This document shows, in pieces, positions 14,953 to 23,289 of a stretch of DNA of 42,201 nucleotides. Position numbers and translations under genes: made by a program. The notes under the pieces are model-generated. The model saw nothing but the letters and a program-made list of their open reading frames with translations. It searched no databases and was not told where the DNA came from. Each line of letters begins with the position of its first letter. The stretch's first letter is position 1. This DNA is from Bacteroidales bacterium (GTDB lineage: Bacteria > Bacteroidota > Bacteroidia > Bacteroidales > Bacteroidaceae), in contig SFFB01000014.1 in NCBI GenBank assembly GCA_004557035.1, positions 1 through 42,201 on the forward strand. The letters are read 5' to 3'.

Positions 14953-16395
14953 TTACTCTTTATTATTCTTCTGCGAGAGTTCGACGGTGAAGCTGCGTGG
15001 CAGGCCGCTTTGGGTCTTGGCCCTTATCCACAACACGCGCTCTGACGACATGTTGGCTTCGCGCACGGCAGCGTCGAAGTCGTCGACACTGCGCATCTCG
15101 CGGTCGTTGACCTTGGTGATGATAAGGCCTTTGGTGATGCCGGCATCTTTCATCTTGCCGGCCCTGACGGCGCTGACCATCAAGCCATAAGTGAGGCCCA
15201 GCTCCTTTTTCTCGGCATCGGTGAGCGGACGAAGGGCTGCTCCCATGGCGTCGGTATCGATGGTCTCGACGGCCGAGGTGGTGCCCTGAACGTTGCGCAG
15301 GGTGACGGTGGCACGATGGGTCTTGCCGTCGCGCAGGTAGGTGATTTCGACTTTGTCGCCGGGCTGGCGTGTGGCCACCTGCTCTTGAAGTTCACTCATC
15401 TTGTCGACACGATGTCCGGCAATGGCGGTAATGACGTCGCCCTCTTTGAGTACGTCGGCCACAGAGCCATCGGCCGAGACTTCGGCCACATAGACGCCGT
15501 TTGACGTGCCGAGGTCAATGTCTTTGCCGGTCTTCTCTTTCTGCTGGTCGATATAGGTGGCCACGTCGGTGCCCTTGATGCCCAAGACGGCACGCTGCAC
15601 GGTGCCATATTGCTTGAGGTCGGCCACCACCTTGCTGACGATGCTGGTGGGAATGGCAAAGCCGTAGCCGGCATAAGAGCCGGTCTGTGAATAAATCATG
15701 GCGTTGATGCCGACGAGTTCGCCGCGGGTGTTGACAAGGGCTCCGCCCGAGTTGCCGGGATTGATGGCGGCGTCAGTCTGGATGAAGCTCTCGATGCTGC
15801 CGGCACGTGCGCCGAGACCTCTGGCCTTGGCACTGACAATGCCGGCGGTGACGGTGGAGGTGAGGCTGAAAGGATTGCCTATGGCCAAAACCCACTCGCC
15901 GAGTTTGAGGTCGTCTGAACTGCCCACGGTGATGGGTTGCAGTCCCTCGGCTTCAATCTTGATGAGGGCGAGGTCGGTCTGCTCGTCGGTGCCGATGATG
16001 CGCCCTTTAAATTCCCTGTTGTCGTTGAGCTTGACTTGCAGTTCGTCGGCATTGGCCACCACGTGGTTGTTGGTGACGATGTAGCCGTCGGCCGTAAGGA
16101 TGACGCCCGAACCGGCACCTTGGCGTTTGGGGGTCTCTATTTGGCGCTGCTGGCGACCGCTGCCTCCACGGCCGAAGAAGTCGCCGAAGAAATCTTCGAA
16201 GGGGTCGGAATAGGTGACGGTTTCGCGGCGGCTGTTGGTGGTGACTTTGATGTAGACCACCGAGCCTGTGGCACGTTCGGCGGCGTAGGTGAGGTCTACG
16301 GCTCCGGCAGCTGAGCGCCCCTGGGCCGAAGCCGAGGGAACAAAGAGAAGTGCAGCCATCGCGCAGGCTGCGGCAAACAAAAACTTCTTGATCAT
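14953..16395 (-). CDS. Do/DegP-HtrA family periplasmic serine endoprotease
   Basis: The 480-residue envelope protease/chaperone degrades misfolded periplasmic proteins. The signal peptide is MIKKFLFAAACAMAALLFVPSA-like with cleavage after about ASA (residue 24). A trypsin-like domain follows (about 40-260), with a Q-linker of Phe/Gly-rich residues (DPFEDFFGDFFGRGG) as in Do proteases. The catalytic triad is readable: His111 in TNNHVV, Asp141 in TDLALI and Ser216 in GNSGGAL. Two PDZ domains follow, about 265-370 (LGIKGTDV... KEGDVITAIAGHRV) and about 385-475 (LTYGLMVSAVR... GLIITKVNDREM). The architecture and length match DegP/DegQ. A GatC-like ORF follows downstream and the serC operon diverges upstream. 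A -7-like box TAATTTTG (minus) is at 16499-16506, giving a leader of about 95 bases. Confidence 0.95.
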   Translation of the reverse strand: MIKKFLFAAACAMAALLFVPSASAQGRSAAGAVDLTYAAERATGSVVYIKVTTNSRRETVTYSDPFEDFFGDFFGRGGSGRQQRQIETPKRQGAGSGVILTADGYIVTNNHVVANADELQVKLNDNREFKGRIIGTDEQTDLALIKIEAEGLQPITVGSSDDLKLGEWVLAIGNPFSLTSTVTAGIVSAKARGLGARAGSIESFIQTDAAINPGNSGGALVNTRGELVGINAMIYSQTGSYAGYGFAIPTSIVSKVVADLKQYGTVQRAVLGIKGTDVATYIDQQKEKTGKDIDLGTSNGVYVAEVSADGSVADVLKEGDVITAIAGHRVDKMSELQEQVATRQPGDKVEITYLRDGKTHRATVTLRNVQGTTSAVETIDTDAMGAALRPLTDAEKKELGLTYGLMVSAVRAGKMKDAGITKGLIITKVNDREMRSVDDFDAAVREANMSSERVLWIRAKTQSGLPRSFTVELSQKNNKE

Positions 16396-16768
16396 AGTGT
16401 GTTGTTTTTATTGACTGATGTTTTTTATATTTATCGAAAGAGAAGACAAGGGGTTTCGGCAGAAGAACCTTCGCCCCACCCTGTCTCCGACAAGAGAGCA
16501 AAATTAAACGTTTTGCCTTTCGGCCGGCAGGTATTCAGAGAATAAATCGCTTTTTGTTCATCATATTTAACGCTGAGCGGCTGTGCCTTAACAGCACACA
16601 GCGGCGACTAAGGTTTTTTTAAGACAATGAAAAGAGGTGGGCAGAGAAGGGAAAGAGAGCAGAGAGAAGAAAAATAAAGATTTTTTGCCCTCTCATTATT
16701 CCTATATAAATAATATTCGATATATTCGCAGTCAACTAACAATCTCTATCACATCAATCTAATCAGGT
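16396..16768. other. Divergent intergenic region between htrA and serC
   Basis: No gene is seen in these 373 bases. On the minus strand TAATTTTG (complement of 16499-16506) is a candidate -7 box for htrA, without a clear -33 partner. On the plus strand a 6-bp stem GCTGTG/CACAGC (16580-16585, 16597-16602) is followed 11 bases later by seven T (16614-16620); this may be a weak attenuator-like hairpin in a serC leader. TATATTCG at 16721-16728 is the nearest -7-like box before serC. Confidence 0.4.
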
Positions 16769-17839
16769 ATGAAAAAGTATAATTTCGGTGCGGGTCCGTC
16801 AATTCTCCCGCAAGAAGTGATTAAAGCCACTGCCGAGGCTTGTGTGGATTTCGGCGGTATGGGTCTCTCTCTTATGGAAATCAGCCACCGCTCGAAAGAG
16901 TTTCAGGCCGTGATGGACGAAGCCCAGGCGCTTTTCAAAGAACTGCTCGGCATCCCCGAAGGCTACAGCGTAGTGTTTGTGGGTGGCGGTGCCAGTCTGG
17001 AGTTCTGCATGGTGCCCTATAACCTCCTGGCCAAGAAGGCTGCTTATCTCAACACGGGCGTATGGGCCAAGAAGGCCCTCAAAGAGGCCAAACTCTTTGG
17101 CGAAGCCGTGGAGGTGGCCTCATCTGCAGCCGACAACTATACTTACATCCCCAAGGATTACACCATTCCGGCCGATGCCGACTATTTCCACATCACGACC
17201 AACAACACCATCTATGGCACCGAGCTGCACGAAGACATCGACAGCCCCGTGCCTCTCGTGGCCGACATGTCGTCTGACATCTTCTCACGCCCCATCGACG
17301 TGAGCAAATATGCCCTCATCTATGGTGGCGCTCAAAAGAACCTCTCCATGGCCGGCGTGACTTTTGTCATTGTCAAAGACGACATCCTCGGCAAGACGGG
17401 TCGCGACATCCCCACGATGATTGACTACCGCACACACATCGACAAGGGTTCAATGTTCAACACACCTCCCGTGGTGCCCATCTATTGCGCCCTGCAGACG
17501 CTCAAGTGGATCAAGGCCAACGGCGGCGTGGCCGGTATGGAGAAGCGAGCCAAAGAGCGTGCCGAACTGCTCTATGGCGAAATTGACCGCAACAAGATGT
17601 TCCGCGGCACCGTCACGGCCAAGGAAGACCGCTCTTATATGAACATCTGCTTCGTGATGGCCGACGAATACAAAGACCTCGAAGCCGAGTTCCTGCAGTT
17701 TGCCCAGTCAAAGGGTATGTGGGGTATCAAAGGTCACCGCTCGGTGGGTGGTTTCCGCGCCTCTTGCTACAACGCTATGCCGCTCGAGGGCGTTCAGGCG
17801 CTTGTGGACTGCATGAAAGAATTTGAGGCGGCTCACTAA
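16769..17839 (+). CDS. serC: 3-phosphoserine/phosphohydroxythreonine aminotransferase
   Basis: The 356-residue PLP enzyme converts 3-phosphohydroxypyruvate and glutamate to phosphoserine, the second step of serine synthesis. It opens with the SerC signature YNFGAGPSILPQEV and continues MSLMEISHRSKEF-like. It has VGGGASLEF (the cofactor phosphate region, about 72-80) and the PLP lysine Lys190 in YGGAQKNL. The C-terminal segment GIKGHRSVGGFRASCYNAMP carries the substrate-binding His-Arg. The length is standard. The ATG at 16769 is the only start that gives the full N-terminal motif. It is followed by a terminator and then serA, an order common in Bacteroidota. Confidence 0.97.
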   Translation: MKKYNFGAGPSILPQEVIKATAEACVDFGGMGLSLMEISHRSKEFQAVMDEAQALFKELLGIPEGYSVVFVGGGASLEFCMVPYNLLAKKAAYLNTGVWAKKALKEAKLFGEAVEVASSAADNYTYIPKDYTIPADADYFHITTNNTIYGTELHEDIDSPVPLVADMSSDIFSRPIDVSKYALIYGGAQKNLSMAGVTFVIVKDDILGKTGRDIPTMIDYRTHIDKGSMFNTPPVVPIYCALQTLKWIKANGGVAGMEKRAKERAELLYGEIDRNKMFRGTVTAKEDRSYMNICFVMADEYKDLEAEFLQFAQSKGMWGIKGHRSVGGFRASCYNAMPLEGVQALVDCMKEFEAAH

Positions 17840-17857
17840 ACGAAGCGCCTCACCACA

Positions 17858-17905
17858 CAGAGGGGAGTCAGACAGCCTTTATCCGGCACTCCCCTCTGCA
17901 TTTTT
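17858..17905 (+). terminator. Intrinsic terminator between serC and serA
   Basis: The 11-bp perfect arms CAGAGGGGAGT (17858-17868) and ACTCCCCTCTG (17888-17898) have a 19-base loop. CATTTTT follows. It may act as partial terminator, leaving some read-through into serA. Confidence 0.85.
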
Positions 17906-17984
17906 GCTCTCTACGGCCCGGCCGTTATCGCTCAGGGCTTGTGAGAAGAAAAGTTTAGCACGAACCTGCAATCTTCATCCCCCT

Positions 17985-18908
17985 ATGAAAAAGATACTCA
18001 TTGCCACAGAGAAGCCTTTTGCTCCCGTGGCCATCAAAGACATCAAGGATATATTCGACCTGGCAGGCTATGAATGTCTGCTGCTCGAGAAATACACCGA
18101 CAAGCAACAACTGCTCGATGCCGTGGCCGAGGTGGACGGTCTCATCGTCCGCTCCGACAAAATCGACGAAGCCGTGATGGCTGCTGCTCCCAATCTGAAG
18201 ATTATCGTCAGAGCCGGTGCCGGATATGACAACATCGACCTCGCCGCAGCCACCACCCACGGCATCGTGGTGATGAACACACCAGGACAAAACGCCAACG
18301 CCGTGGCCGAACTGGTCATCGGCCTGCTCATCTATACCATCCGCAACCGTTTCGACGGCTCGGCCGGCACGGAACTGATGGGTAAGAAACTGGGACTGAT
18401 GGCCTTCGGCGCCGTGGCCCAAAACCTTGGACGCATTGCCAAAGGCATGGGTATGGACATCTCGAGCTACTCGCCGCTCAACCGGCCGCAGAAAATCATC
18501 GACGCCGGATATCACGTGCACGAGTCGCTCGAAGCTCTCTTCCACTACAACGACATCGTGAGCCTCCACATCCCCGCCACGCCACAGACTAAAGGCATGA
18601 TTGGCTACGAGGCTATCATGCAAATGAAAAAAGGCGCCATCTTGGTCAACTCGGCACGCAAGGAAATCATCGACGAAGCCGGACTGCTCAAGGCCATGAC
18701 CGAAAGAACAGACCTGAGATATGTGACCGACCTGAAACTTGACGCTCACGAAGAGGCCATCGAGAAACTGGGCAACCGCTATGTTTTCACACCCAAAAAG
18801 ATGGGTGCACAAACAGCAGAAGCCAACATCAACGCCGGCATTGCCGCCGCCCAGCAAATCGTTGATTTCATCGAGAACGGCGTGAAAACCTTCCAGGTGA
18901 ACCACTAA
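17985..18908 (+). CDS. serA: D-3-phosphoglycerate dehydrogenase, short form
   Basis: The 307-residue enzyme oxidises 3-phosphoglycerate to phosphohydroxypyruvate with NAD, the first step of serine synthesis. The substrate domain contains IIVRAGAGYDNIDLAAA (about 73-89) and VMNTPGQNANAVAEL. The nucleotide-binding loop GKKLGLMAFGAVAQNLG (about 133-149) and VNSARKEIIDE, with the catalytic Arg225, follow. It ends right after the catalytic core, so it lacks the ACT regulatory domain of long SerA. The usual catalytic His of the family (TPHIGAST-like) is replaced by Lys in TPKKMGAQT; I recall the same in other Bacteroidota SerA proteins, so it is a lineage trait and not decay. The frame is open back to 17823, but the ATG at 17985 starts the conserved MKKILIATEKPF and upstream sequence includes the serC terminator. 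Confidence 0.93.
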   Translation: MKKILIATEKPFAPVAIKDIKDIFDLAGYECLLLEKYTDKQQLLDAVAEVDGLIVRSDKIDEAVMAAAPNLKIIVRAGAGYDNIDLAAATTHGIVVMNTPGQNANAVAELVIGLLIYTIRNRFDGSAGTELMGKKLGLMAFGAVAQNLGRIAKGMGMDISSYSPLNRPQKIIDAGYHVHESLEALFHYNDIVSLHIPATPQTKGMIGYEAIMQMKKGAILVNSARKEIIDEAGLLKAMTERTDLRYVTDLKLDAHEEAIEKLGNRYVFTPKKMGAQTAEANINAGIAAAQQIVDFIENGVKTFQVNH

Positions 18909-19005
18909 TCCCTCCAGCAAAAGAGACCGACACTCATTTATATATTATATATTAAGGAGTATCGTTTGTCCATCCCGTATTCATCAAAACAAACCGAAGA
19001 CCATT

Positions 19006-20241
19006 ATGCCCAAGATAAAACCCTTCAGAGGCCTGCGTCCGCCTGTGGAACTGGTGGAGGAGGTGGAAAGCCGCCCCTACGACGTGCTCGACTCGGAAGA
19101 GGCCAGAGCCGAAGCCGGCAACAACGAGAAGTCGCTCTATCACATCATCAAGCCCGAAATCAATTTCGATCCGGGCACGAGCGAATACGACCCTCGCGTC
19201 TATCTCAGCGCCAAAGAGCAGTTTGAGAAATTCCAAAAAGAGGGCTGGCTCGTGCAAGACGACAAAGAGAACTACTATCTCTATGCACAGACTATGAACG
19301 GCAAGACGCAATATGGCATCGTGGTGTGTGCACATGTAGACGACTATATGAACGGCGTAATCAAAAAACACGAACTCACACGCCGCGACAAAGAAGACGA
19401 CCGCATGAAGCACGTGGAAATCACTAATGCCAACATCGAACCGGTCTTCTTGGCCTACAAGCACAACGACAAACTTGCCGCGCTCATCAATAAGTATGCG
19501 TCCAAAAAGCCCCTTTACGATTTCATCGCTCCCATAGACGGGTTCGGCCACCAATTCTGGATTATCGACGACGAGGCCGACATCAGTCTCATCACAGACG
19601 AGTTTGCCAAAATGGATGCGCTCTACATCGCCGACGGCCATCACCGCTCGGCTGCAGCAGCCAGAGTGGGCGCCGAAAAAGTTGCACGCGAGGGACACGG
19701 CGAGCACGACTTCTATATGGCTGTTTGCTTCCCTGCAGAACAACTCACCATTCTCGACTACAACCGCGTGGTCAAAGACCTAAACGGCCAAACGCCAGAA
19801 GATTTCTTGAAAGCACTCGAAGAAGATTTTGAAGTGGCCGACAAAGGCACTGAGCTCTACCGCCCGGCCGAGATGCATGAGTTTTCGCTCTATCTCGAAG
19901 GCCGATGGTACAGCCTCAAAGCCCGTCAAGGCACCTTCAATCCCGCAGACCCCATCGGTGTGCTCGACGTAGACATATCGTCACGACTCATCCTCGACAA
20001 ACAGTTGGGCATCAAAGACTTGAGAAGCGACAAACGCATAGACTTCGTGGGAGGACTGCGTGGACTGGGCGAACTTAAACGGCGCGTGGACAGCGGAGAG
20101 ATGAAAATGGCCCTTGCGCTCTATCCCGTCAGCATGCAACAAATCATGGACATCGCCGACTCGGGCAACATTATGCCGCCCAAAGCCACATGGTTTGAAC
20201 CCAAACTGAGAAGCGGACTGGTCATTCACAAACTCTCGTGA
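19006..20241 (+). CDS. DUF1015 family protein, possible serine-metabolism kinase-like enzyme
   Basis: The 411-residue cytoplasmic protein of the DUF1015 family opens with IKPFRGLRPP and SRPYDVLDSEEAR. It has SLYHIIKPEI, a central YYLYAQTMNGKTQYGIVVCA and KHELTRRDKEDDR, and the family motif ALYIADGHHRSAAAARV (about 205-221). The C-terminal part carries VGVLDVDISSRL-like and FVGGLRGLGEL. The I-x-x-G-x-x-R-x-x-A-A pattern around DGHHR resembles the nucleotide-binding box of the ParB/sulfiredoxin superfamily, which includes free-serine kinases. Together with its position right after serC and serA, this suggests a role in serine or phosphoserine metabolism. That role is inference; the family assignment itself is strong. 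It starts 97 bases after serA, behind an AT-rich spacer, and could have its own promoter. Confidence 0.9.
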   Translation: MPKIKPFRGLRPPVELVEEVESRPYDVLDSEEARAEAGNNEKSLYHIIKPEINFDPGTSEYDPRVYLSAKEQFEKFQKEGWLVQDDKENYYLYAQTMNGKTQYGIVVCAHVDDYMNGVIKKHELTRRDKEDDRMKHVEITNANIEPVFLAYKHNDKLAALINKYASKKPLYDFIAPIDGFGHQFWIIDDEADISLITDEFAKMDALYIADGHHRSAAAARVGAEKVAREGHGEHDFYMAVCFPAEQLTILDYNRVVKDLNGQTPEDFLKALEEDFEVADKGTELYRPAEMHEFSLYLEGRWYSLKARQGTFNPADPIGVLDVDISSRLILDKQLGIKDLRSDKRIDFVGGLRGLGELKRRVDSGEMKMALALYPVSMQQIMDIADSGNIMPPKATWFEPKLRSGLVIHKLS

Positions 20242-20307
20242 GTCTCTTTCATACTCTCATTTATCCGACTTTCAACAACAAACAACAATAGTTTTACCTC
20301 ACACACT

Positions 20308-21348
20308 ATGAAAAAAAGAATTTTGGTGACCGGTGGTACCGGTTTCATCGGTTCACACACCACAGTGGAACTTCAAAACGCCGGTTATGACGTTGTCATC
20401 ATCGACAATCTCTCCAACTCAGACGCCAACGTGCTCGACGGCATCGAAAAAATCACCGGCATCCGTCCGGCTTTCGAGCAAGTGGACTGCTGCGACCTTG
20501 CAGCGCTCGAGGGTGTTTTCAAGAAATATCCCGGCATCAGCGGTATCATCCACTTCGCCGCTTCAAAGGCCGTGGGCGAAAGCGTTGAGAAACCGCTCAA
20601 ATACTACGAAAACAACATCATGTCGCTCGTCAATCTGCTCAAGCTTATGCCCGAGTATGGCGTGAAAGGCATCATCTTCTCTTCAAGCTGCACGGTCTAT
20701 GGCCAGCCCGATCCCGAGAACCTCCCCGTCACCGAAGAGGCTCCCATCAAGACGGCCGAAAGCCCCTACGGCAACACCAAGCAAATCAACGAAGAGATCA
20801 TCCAAGACTACATCAAGAGCGGCGCCAACATCTCGGCCATCATCTTGCGCTATTTCAACCCCATCGGCGCACACCCCACGGCCATCATCGGCGAACTCCC
20901 CAACGGCGTGCCCGCCAACCTCATCCCCTACCTCACCCAGACAGCCATCGGCATCCGTCCGTGCCTCTCTGTCTTCGGCGACGACTATGACACGCCCGAC
21001 GGCTCTTGCATCCGCGACTTCATCTATGTGGTCGACCTCGCCAAAGCACACGTGGCAGCCATGGCCCGCATCGTGGAAGGCAAGAATGCCGACCCCGTCG
21101 AAATCTTCAACGTGGGCACAGGCAATGGCGTGAGCGTGCTCCAGCTCATCAACACTTTCGAGAAAGTCACCGGCGTGAAGCTCAACTACAAGATTGTAGC
21201 CCGTCGTGCAGGCGACATCGAGAAAGTTTGGGGCAACGTGGACAAAGCCAACAACGTGCTGGGCTGGAAAGCCGTTCACACGCTCGACGAAGCCCTGCTC
21301 TCTGCATGGAAATGGCAGCAGCAGTTGCGCGAAAGAGGCATTATGTAA
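20308..21348 (+). CDS. galE: UDP-glucose 4-epimerase
   Basis: The 346-residue short-chain dehydrogenase-fold enzyme interconverts UDP-glucose and UDP-galactose (or the N-acetyl forms), feeding surface polysaccharide synthesis. The NAD-binding motif is VTGGTGFIGSHT (residues 7-18). The catalytic elements are FSSSCTVYG (about 124-132) and Tyr154/Lys158 in SPYGNTK. The C-terminal substrate region has YFNPIGAHPT, SVFGDDYDTPDGSCIRDFIY and EIFNVGTGNGVSVLQ. The length is standard for bacterial GalE. It begins 66 bases after the DUF1015 gene and is followed by a terminator at 21398-21461. Confidence 0.97.
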   Translation: MKKRILVTGGTGFIGSHTTVELQNAGYDVVIIDNLSNSDANVLDGIEKITGIRPAFEQVDCCDLAALEGVFKKYPGISGIIHFAASKAVGESVEKPLKYYENNIMSLVNLLKLMPEYGVKGIIFSSSCTVYGQPDPENLPVTEEAPIKTAESPYGNTKQINEEIIQDYIKSGANISAIILRYFNPIGAHPTAIIGELPNGVPANLIPYLTQTAIGIRPCLSVFGDDYDTPDGSCIRDFIYVVDLAKAHVAAMARIVEGKNADPVEIFNVGTGNGVSVLQLINTFEKVTGVKLNYKIVARRAGDIEKVWGNVDKANNVLGWKAVHTLDEALLSAWKWQQQLRERGIM

Positions 21349-21397
21349 TGCACTACACTGAGCGTCTTTATCATTAACACAATAGACTGAAACGAAA

Positions 21398-21461
21398 GAG
21401 ATGGTGTGCGGCAACGCTCTCTGTCAAGAAGAGCAAACGGCCGACCACCATCTCCTTTTTT
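21398..21461 (+). terminator. Terminator-like hairpin after galE
   Basis: GAGATGGTG (21398-21406) and CACCATCTC (21446-21454) form perfect 9-bp arms around a 39-base loop, followed by CTTTTTT. It lies between galE and nspC. Confidence 0.8.
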
Positions 21462-21482
21462 GCCCATACACTCCCCTCCCCT

Positions 21483-22652
21483 ATGCCCACCATTCACCAT
21501 TCGGCCTCCACTCTGCCCTGCCCCGCTTATATTTTTGAGGAAGAAAAACTGCGTCGCAACCTGTCGCTCATCCGTCGCATTATGGACACAGCCGGCGTAG
21601 AATTTATCTTGGCCTTCAAAGCCTTTGCCTTGTGGAAGACCTTTCCGGTCTTCCGTGAATACATTGCCCACACCACAGCCTCCTCACCCTACGAAGCCCG
21701 CCTGGCCTACGAGGAGTTCGGCAGCAAAGCCCACACCTATTCACCGGCCTACGAAGAGGAGACCTTTGCCGAAATTGTGCGCTGCAGCAGCCACATCACC
21801 TTTAATTCGCTCTCGCAATTTGAGCGTTTCCATCAGCAAGCTCTCCAAGGCGGCGTGTCGCTCGGACTGCGCATCAACCCCGAATACAGTGAGATTGAGA
21901 CAGAACTTTACAATCCCTGTGCGCCAGGTTCCCGCTTCGGCATTCTGGCCGATGATCTCCCCGCCACACTGCCCGAAGGCATCGAAGGCTTTCACTGCCA
22001 TTGCCACTGCGAGAGTCCGGCATCGGCTCTTGTGCACACACTCGAACATATTGAAGCCAAGTTCGGCCAGTGGTTTGGCCAGATCAAATGGCTCAATCTC
22101 GGCGGCGGCCATCTCGTGAGCCGTGAGGGCTACGACGTGGACCTCTTGATAGCCACACTCCAAAGCCTCAAAGCCCGCCATCCCCATCTTCACATCATCC
22201 TCGAACCCGGTTCGGCCTTTGCCTGGCAAACCGGCACACTCACCAGCCGCGTCGTAGACATCGTGTCGAACGGCGGCATCAAGACGGCCATTGTCAACGT
22301 GAGTTTCACCTGCCACATGCCCGACTGTCTCGAAATGCCCTACCATCCCACCATTATCGGCGCCACCACCCTGGCTGACGGTGCAGAAGTGGGCAAAGAG
22401 ACCAGCCCCTGTGTCTACCGAATCGGCGGCAACAGTTGTCTGAGTGGCGACTTCATGGGCTATTGGAAATTTCCCCAACCGCTTGCCGTGGGCGACGAAA
22501 TCGTTTTCGACGACATGATACACTACACCACGGTCAAGACCAATATGTTCAACGGCATACACCATCCGGCTCTCGTTTTCCACCGCTGCGACGGCAGCTA
22601 TGAAGTGTTACGCCAATACACCTACGCCGACTATCGCGACCGTATGGACTGA
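21483..22652 (+). CDS. nspC: Carboxynorspermidine decarboxylase
   Basis: The 389-residue PLP enzyme of the alanine-racemase-fold decarboxylases makes spermidine or norspermidine from the carboxy precursors, the last step of the alternative polyamine route common in gut Bacteroidota. The PLP lysine is Lys46 in ILAFKAFALWKTF. Other hallmarks are TASSPYEARLAYEEFG, HCHCESPASALVHTLE, IKWLNLGGGHLVSREGYDVD, the phosphate-binding ILEPGSAFAWQTG, and the C-terminal GGNSCLSGDFMGYWKF with the substrate-binding Cys and Asp. The length is standard. The partner carboxynorspermidine synthase gene is not in this window. The ATG at 21483 follows the galE terminator closely, so it probably has its own start signal or uses read-through. 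Confidence 0.95.
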   Translation: MPTIHHSASTLPCPAYIFEEEKLRRNLSLIRRIMDTAGVEFILAFKAFALWKTFPVFREYIAHTTASSPYEARLAYEEFGSKAHTYSPAYEEETFAEIVRCSSHITFNSLSQFERFHQQALQGGVSLGLRINPEYSEIETELYNPCAPGSRFGILADDLPATLPEGIEGFHCHCHCESPASALVHTLEHIEAKFGQWFGQIKWLNLGGGHLVSREGYDVDLLIATLQSLKARHPHLHIILEPGSAFAWQTGTLTSRVVDIVSNGGIKTAIVNVSFTCHMPDCLEMPYHPTIIGATTLADGAEVGKETSPCVYRIGGNSCLSGDFMGYWKFPQPLAVGDEIVFDDMIHYTTVKTNMFNGIHHPALVFHRCDGSYEVLRQYTYADYRDRMD

Positions 22653-22680
22653 CCGCCGGCGCGTTTTCATCATCCTCCAG

Positions 22681-22726
22681 CACAGTTCGTGGTGCGGCCA
22701 AAGGCCCTCTCCGGACTGTGTTTTTT
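22681..22726 (+). terminator. Terminator of nspC
   Basis: The compound hairpin has an outer stem CACAGT (22681-22686) with ACTGTG (22715-22720) and an inner stem GGCC/GGCC around AAA (22696-22706). Six T follow (22721-22726). Confidence 0.78.
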
Positions 22727-22755
22727 GTGTAGAAACGAAAAAAAACAGCCAAATA

Positions 22756-22786
22756 TTTGTCATTTTATAAAAAGGGCGTATCTTTG
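22756..22786 (+). promoter_or_regulatory. Promoter of the tRNA cluster
   Basis: TTTG (22756-22759) and TATCTTTG (22779-22786) are 19 bp apart, matching the Bacteroidota -33/-7 consensus. The first tRNA starts about 50 bases downstream. Confidence 0.78.
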
Positions 22787-22838
22787 CACTCGCAAAAACG
22801 GAAAGGCGCACGCCTTTAAGATGTTTTCGCTCCCCTTT

Positions 22839-22915
22839 GGTGCGTTAGTTCAGCTGGTTAGAATACATGCCTGTCACGCATGGGGTCACGGGTTCGAGTC
22901 CCGTACGCACCGCCA
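22839..22915 (+). tRNA. tRNA-Asp (anticodon GTC)
   Basis: The acceptor arms GGTGCGT and ACGCACC pair perfectly. The anticodon stem CATGC/GCATG flanks the loop CTGTCAC, giving anticodon GTC. The T arm CGGGTTCGAGTCCCG is standard. The genomic sequence continues with CCA after discriminator G (22912), so the 3' end appears to be encoded. Confidence 0.95.
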
Positions 22916-22934
22916 CATATTAGGCCTAAGCCAC

Positions 22935-23008
22935 GGCTCATTAGCTCAACTGAATAGAGCATCTGACTACGGATCAGAAGGTTGCAGGTTTGAATCCTGC
23001 ATGAGTCA
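22935..23008 (+). tRNA. tRNA-Arg (anticodon ACG), copy 1
   Basis: The acceptor arms GGCTCAT and ATGAGTC pair with one G-T wobble. The anticodon stem TCTGA/TCAGA flanks CTACGGA, giving anticodon ACG (read as ICG). The T arm GCAGGTTTGAATCCTGC is standard. No CCA is encoded. Confidence 0.95.
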
Positions 23009-23018
23009 CAAGCTAAAC

Positions 23019-23092
23019 GGCTCATTAGCTCAACTGAATAGAGCATCTGACTACGGATCAGAAGGTTGCAGGTTTGAATCCTGCATGAGTCA
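23019..23092 (+). tRNA. tRNA-Arg (anticodon ACG), copy 2
   Basis: This is base-for-base identical to the copy at 22935-23008, with a period of 84 bases and a 10-base spacer. It is a recent tandem duplication or one maintained by recombination. The cluster terminator follows. Confidence 0.95.
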
Positions 23093-23112
23093 CACCAAAG
23101 GCCTATTACCAG

Positions 23113-23149
23113 AAAGACTTCAGCCGATTGGCTGAAGTCTTTCTTTTTT
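23113..23149 (+). terminator. Terminator of the tRNA cluster
   Basis: AAAGACTTCAGCC (23113-23125) and GGCTGAAGTCTTT (23130-23142) form a perfect 13-bp stem with a GATT loop. C and six T follow. Confidence 0.93.
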
Positions 23150-23194
23150 ATCACACGATTATCTCTTCCCCATATTTTTCTTTGAGAATAATAT

Positions 23195-23243
23195 GCCGCG
23201 CTCGGCATAATCCAAGTAAACTTGTCTTCGCTCTCACTTGCAC
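23195..23243 (+). repeat. Diverged copy of the promoter-like intergenic repeat
   Basis: The order GCCGCG, CTCGG, a CAAGTAAAC-like block, GCTCTC and CTTGCAC matches that of the tandem units at 25866-26037, with small gaps. It lies between the tRNA terminator and the exporter genes. It has no coding role that I can support. Confidence 0.5.
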
Positions 23244-23289
23244 GAAATTTCTTTGAGATTATCGCCTGTGCCTCATCCAAGTCAAAACC

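Noticed and set aside
16580..16620. Riboswitch or attenuator before serC
   Set aside because: The stem is only 6 bp, the T run is 11 bases away, and no known aptamer pattern is seen; kept only as a note in the intergenic entry.
22858..23280. A 140-codon minus-strand frame over the tRNA genes
   Set aside because: It is mostly the translated complement of three tRNA genes and the intergenic repeat.
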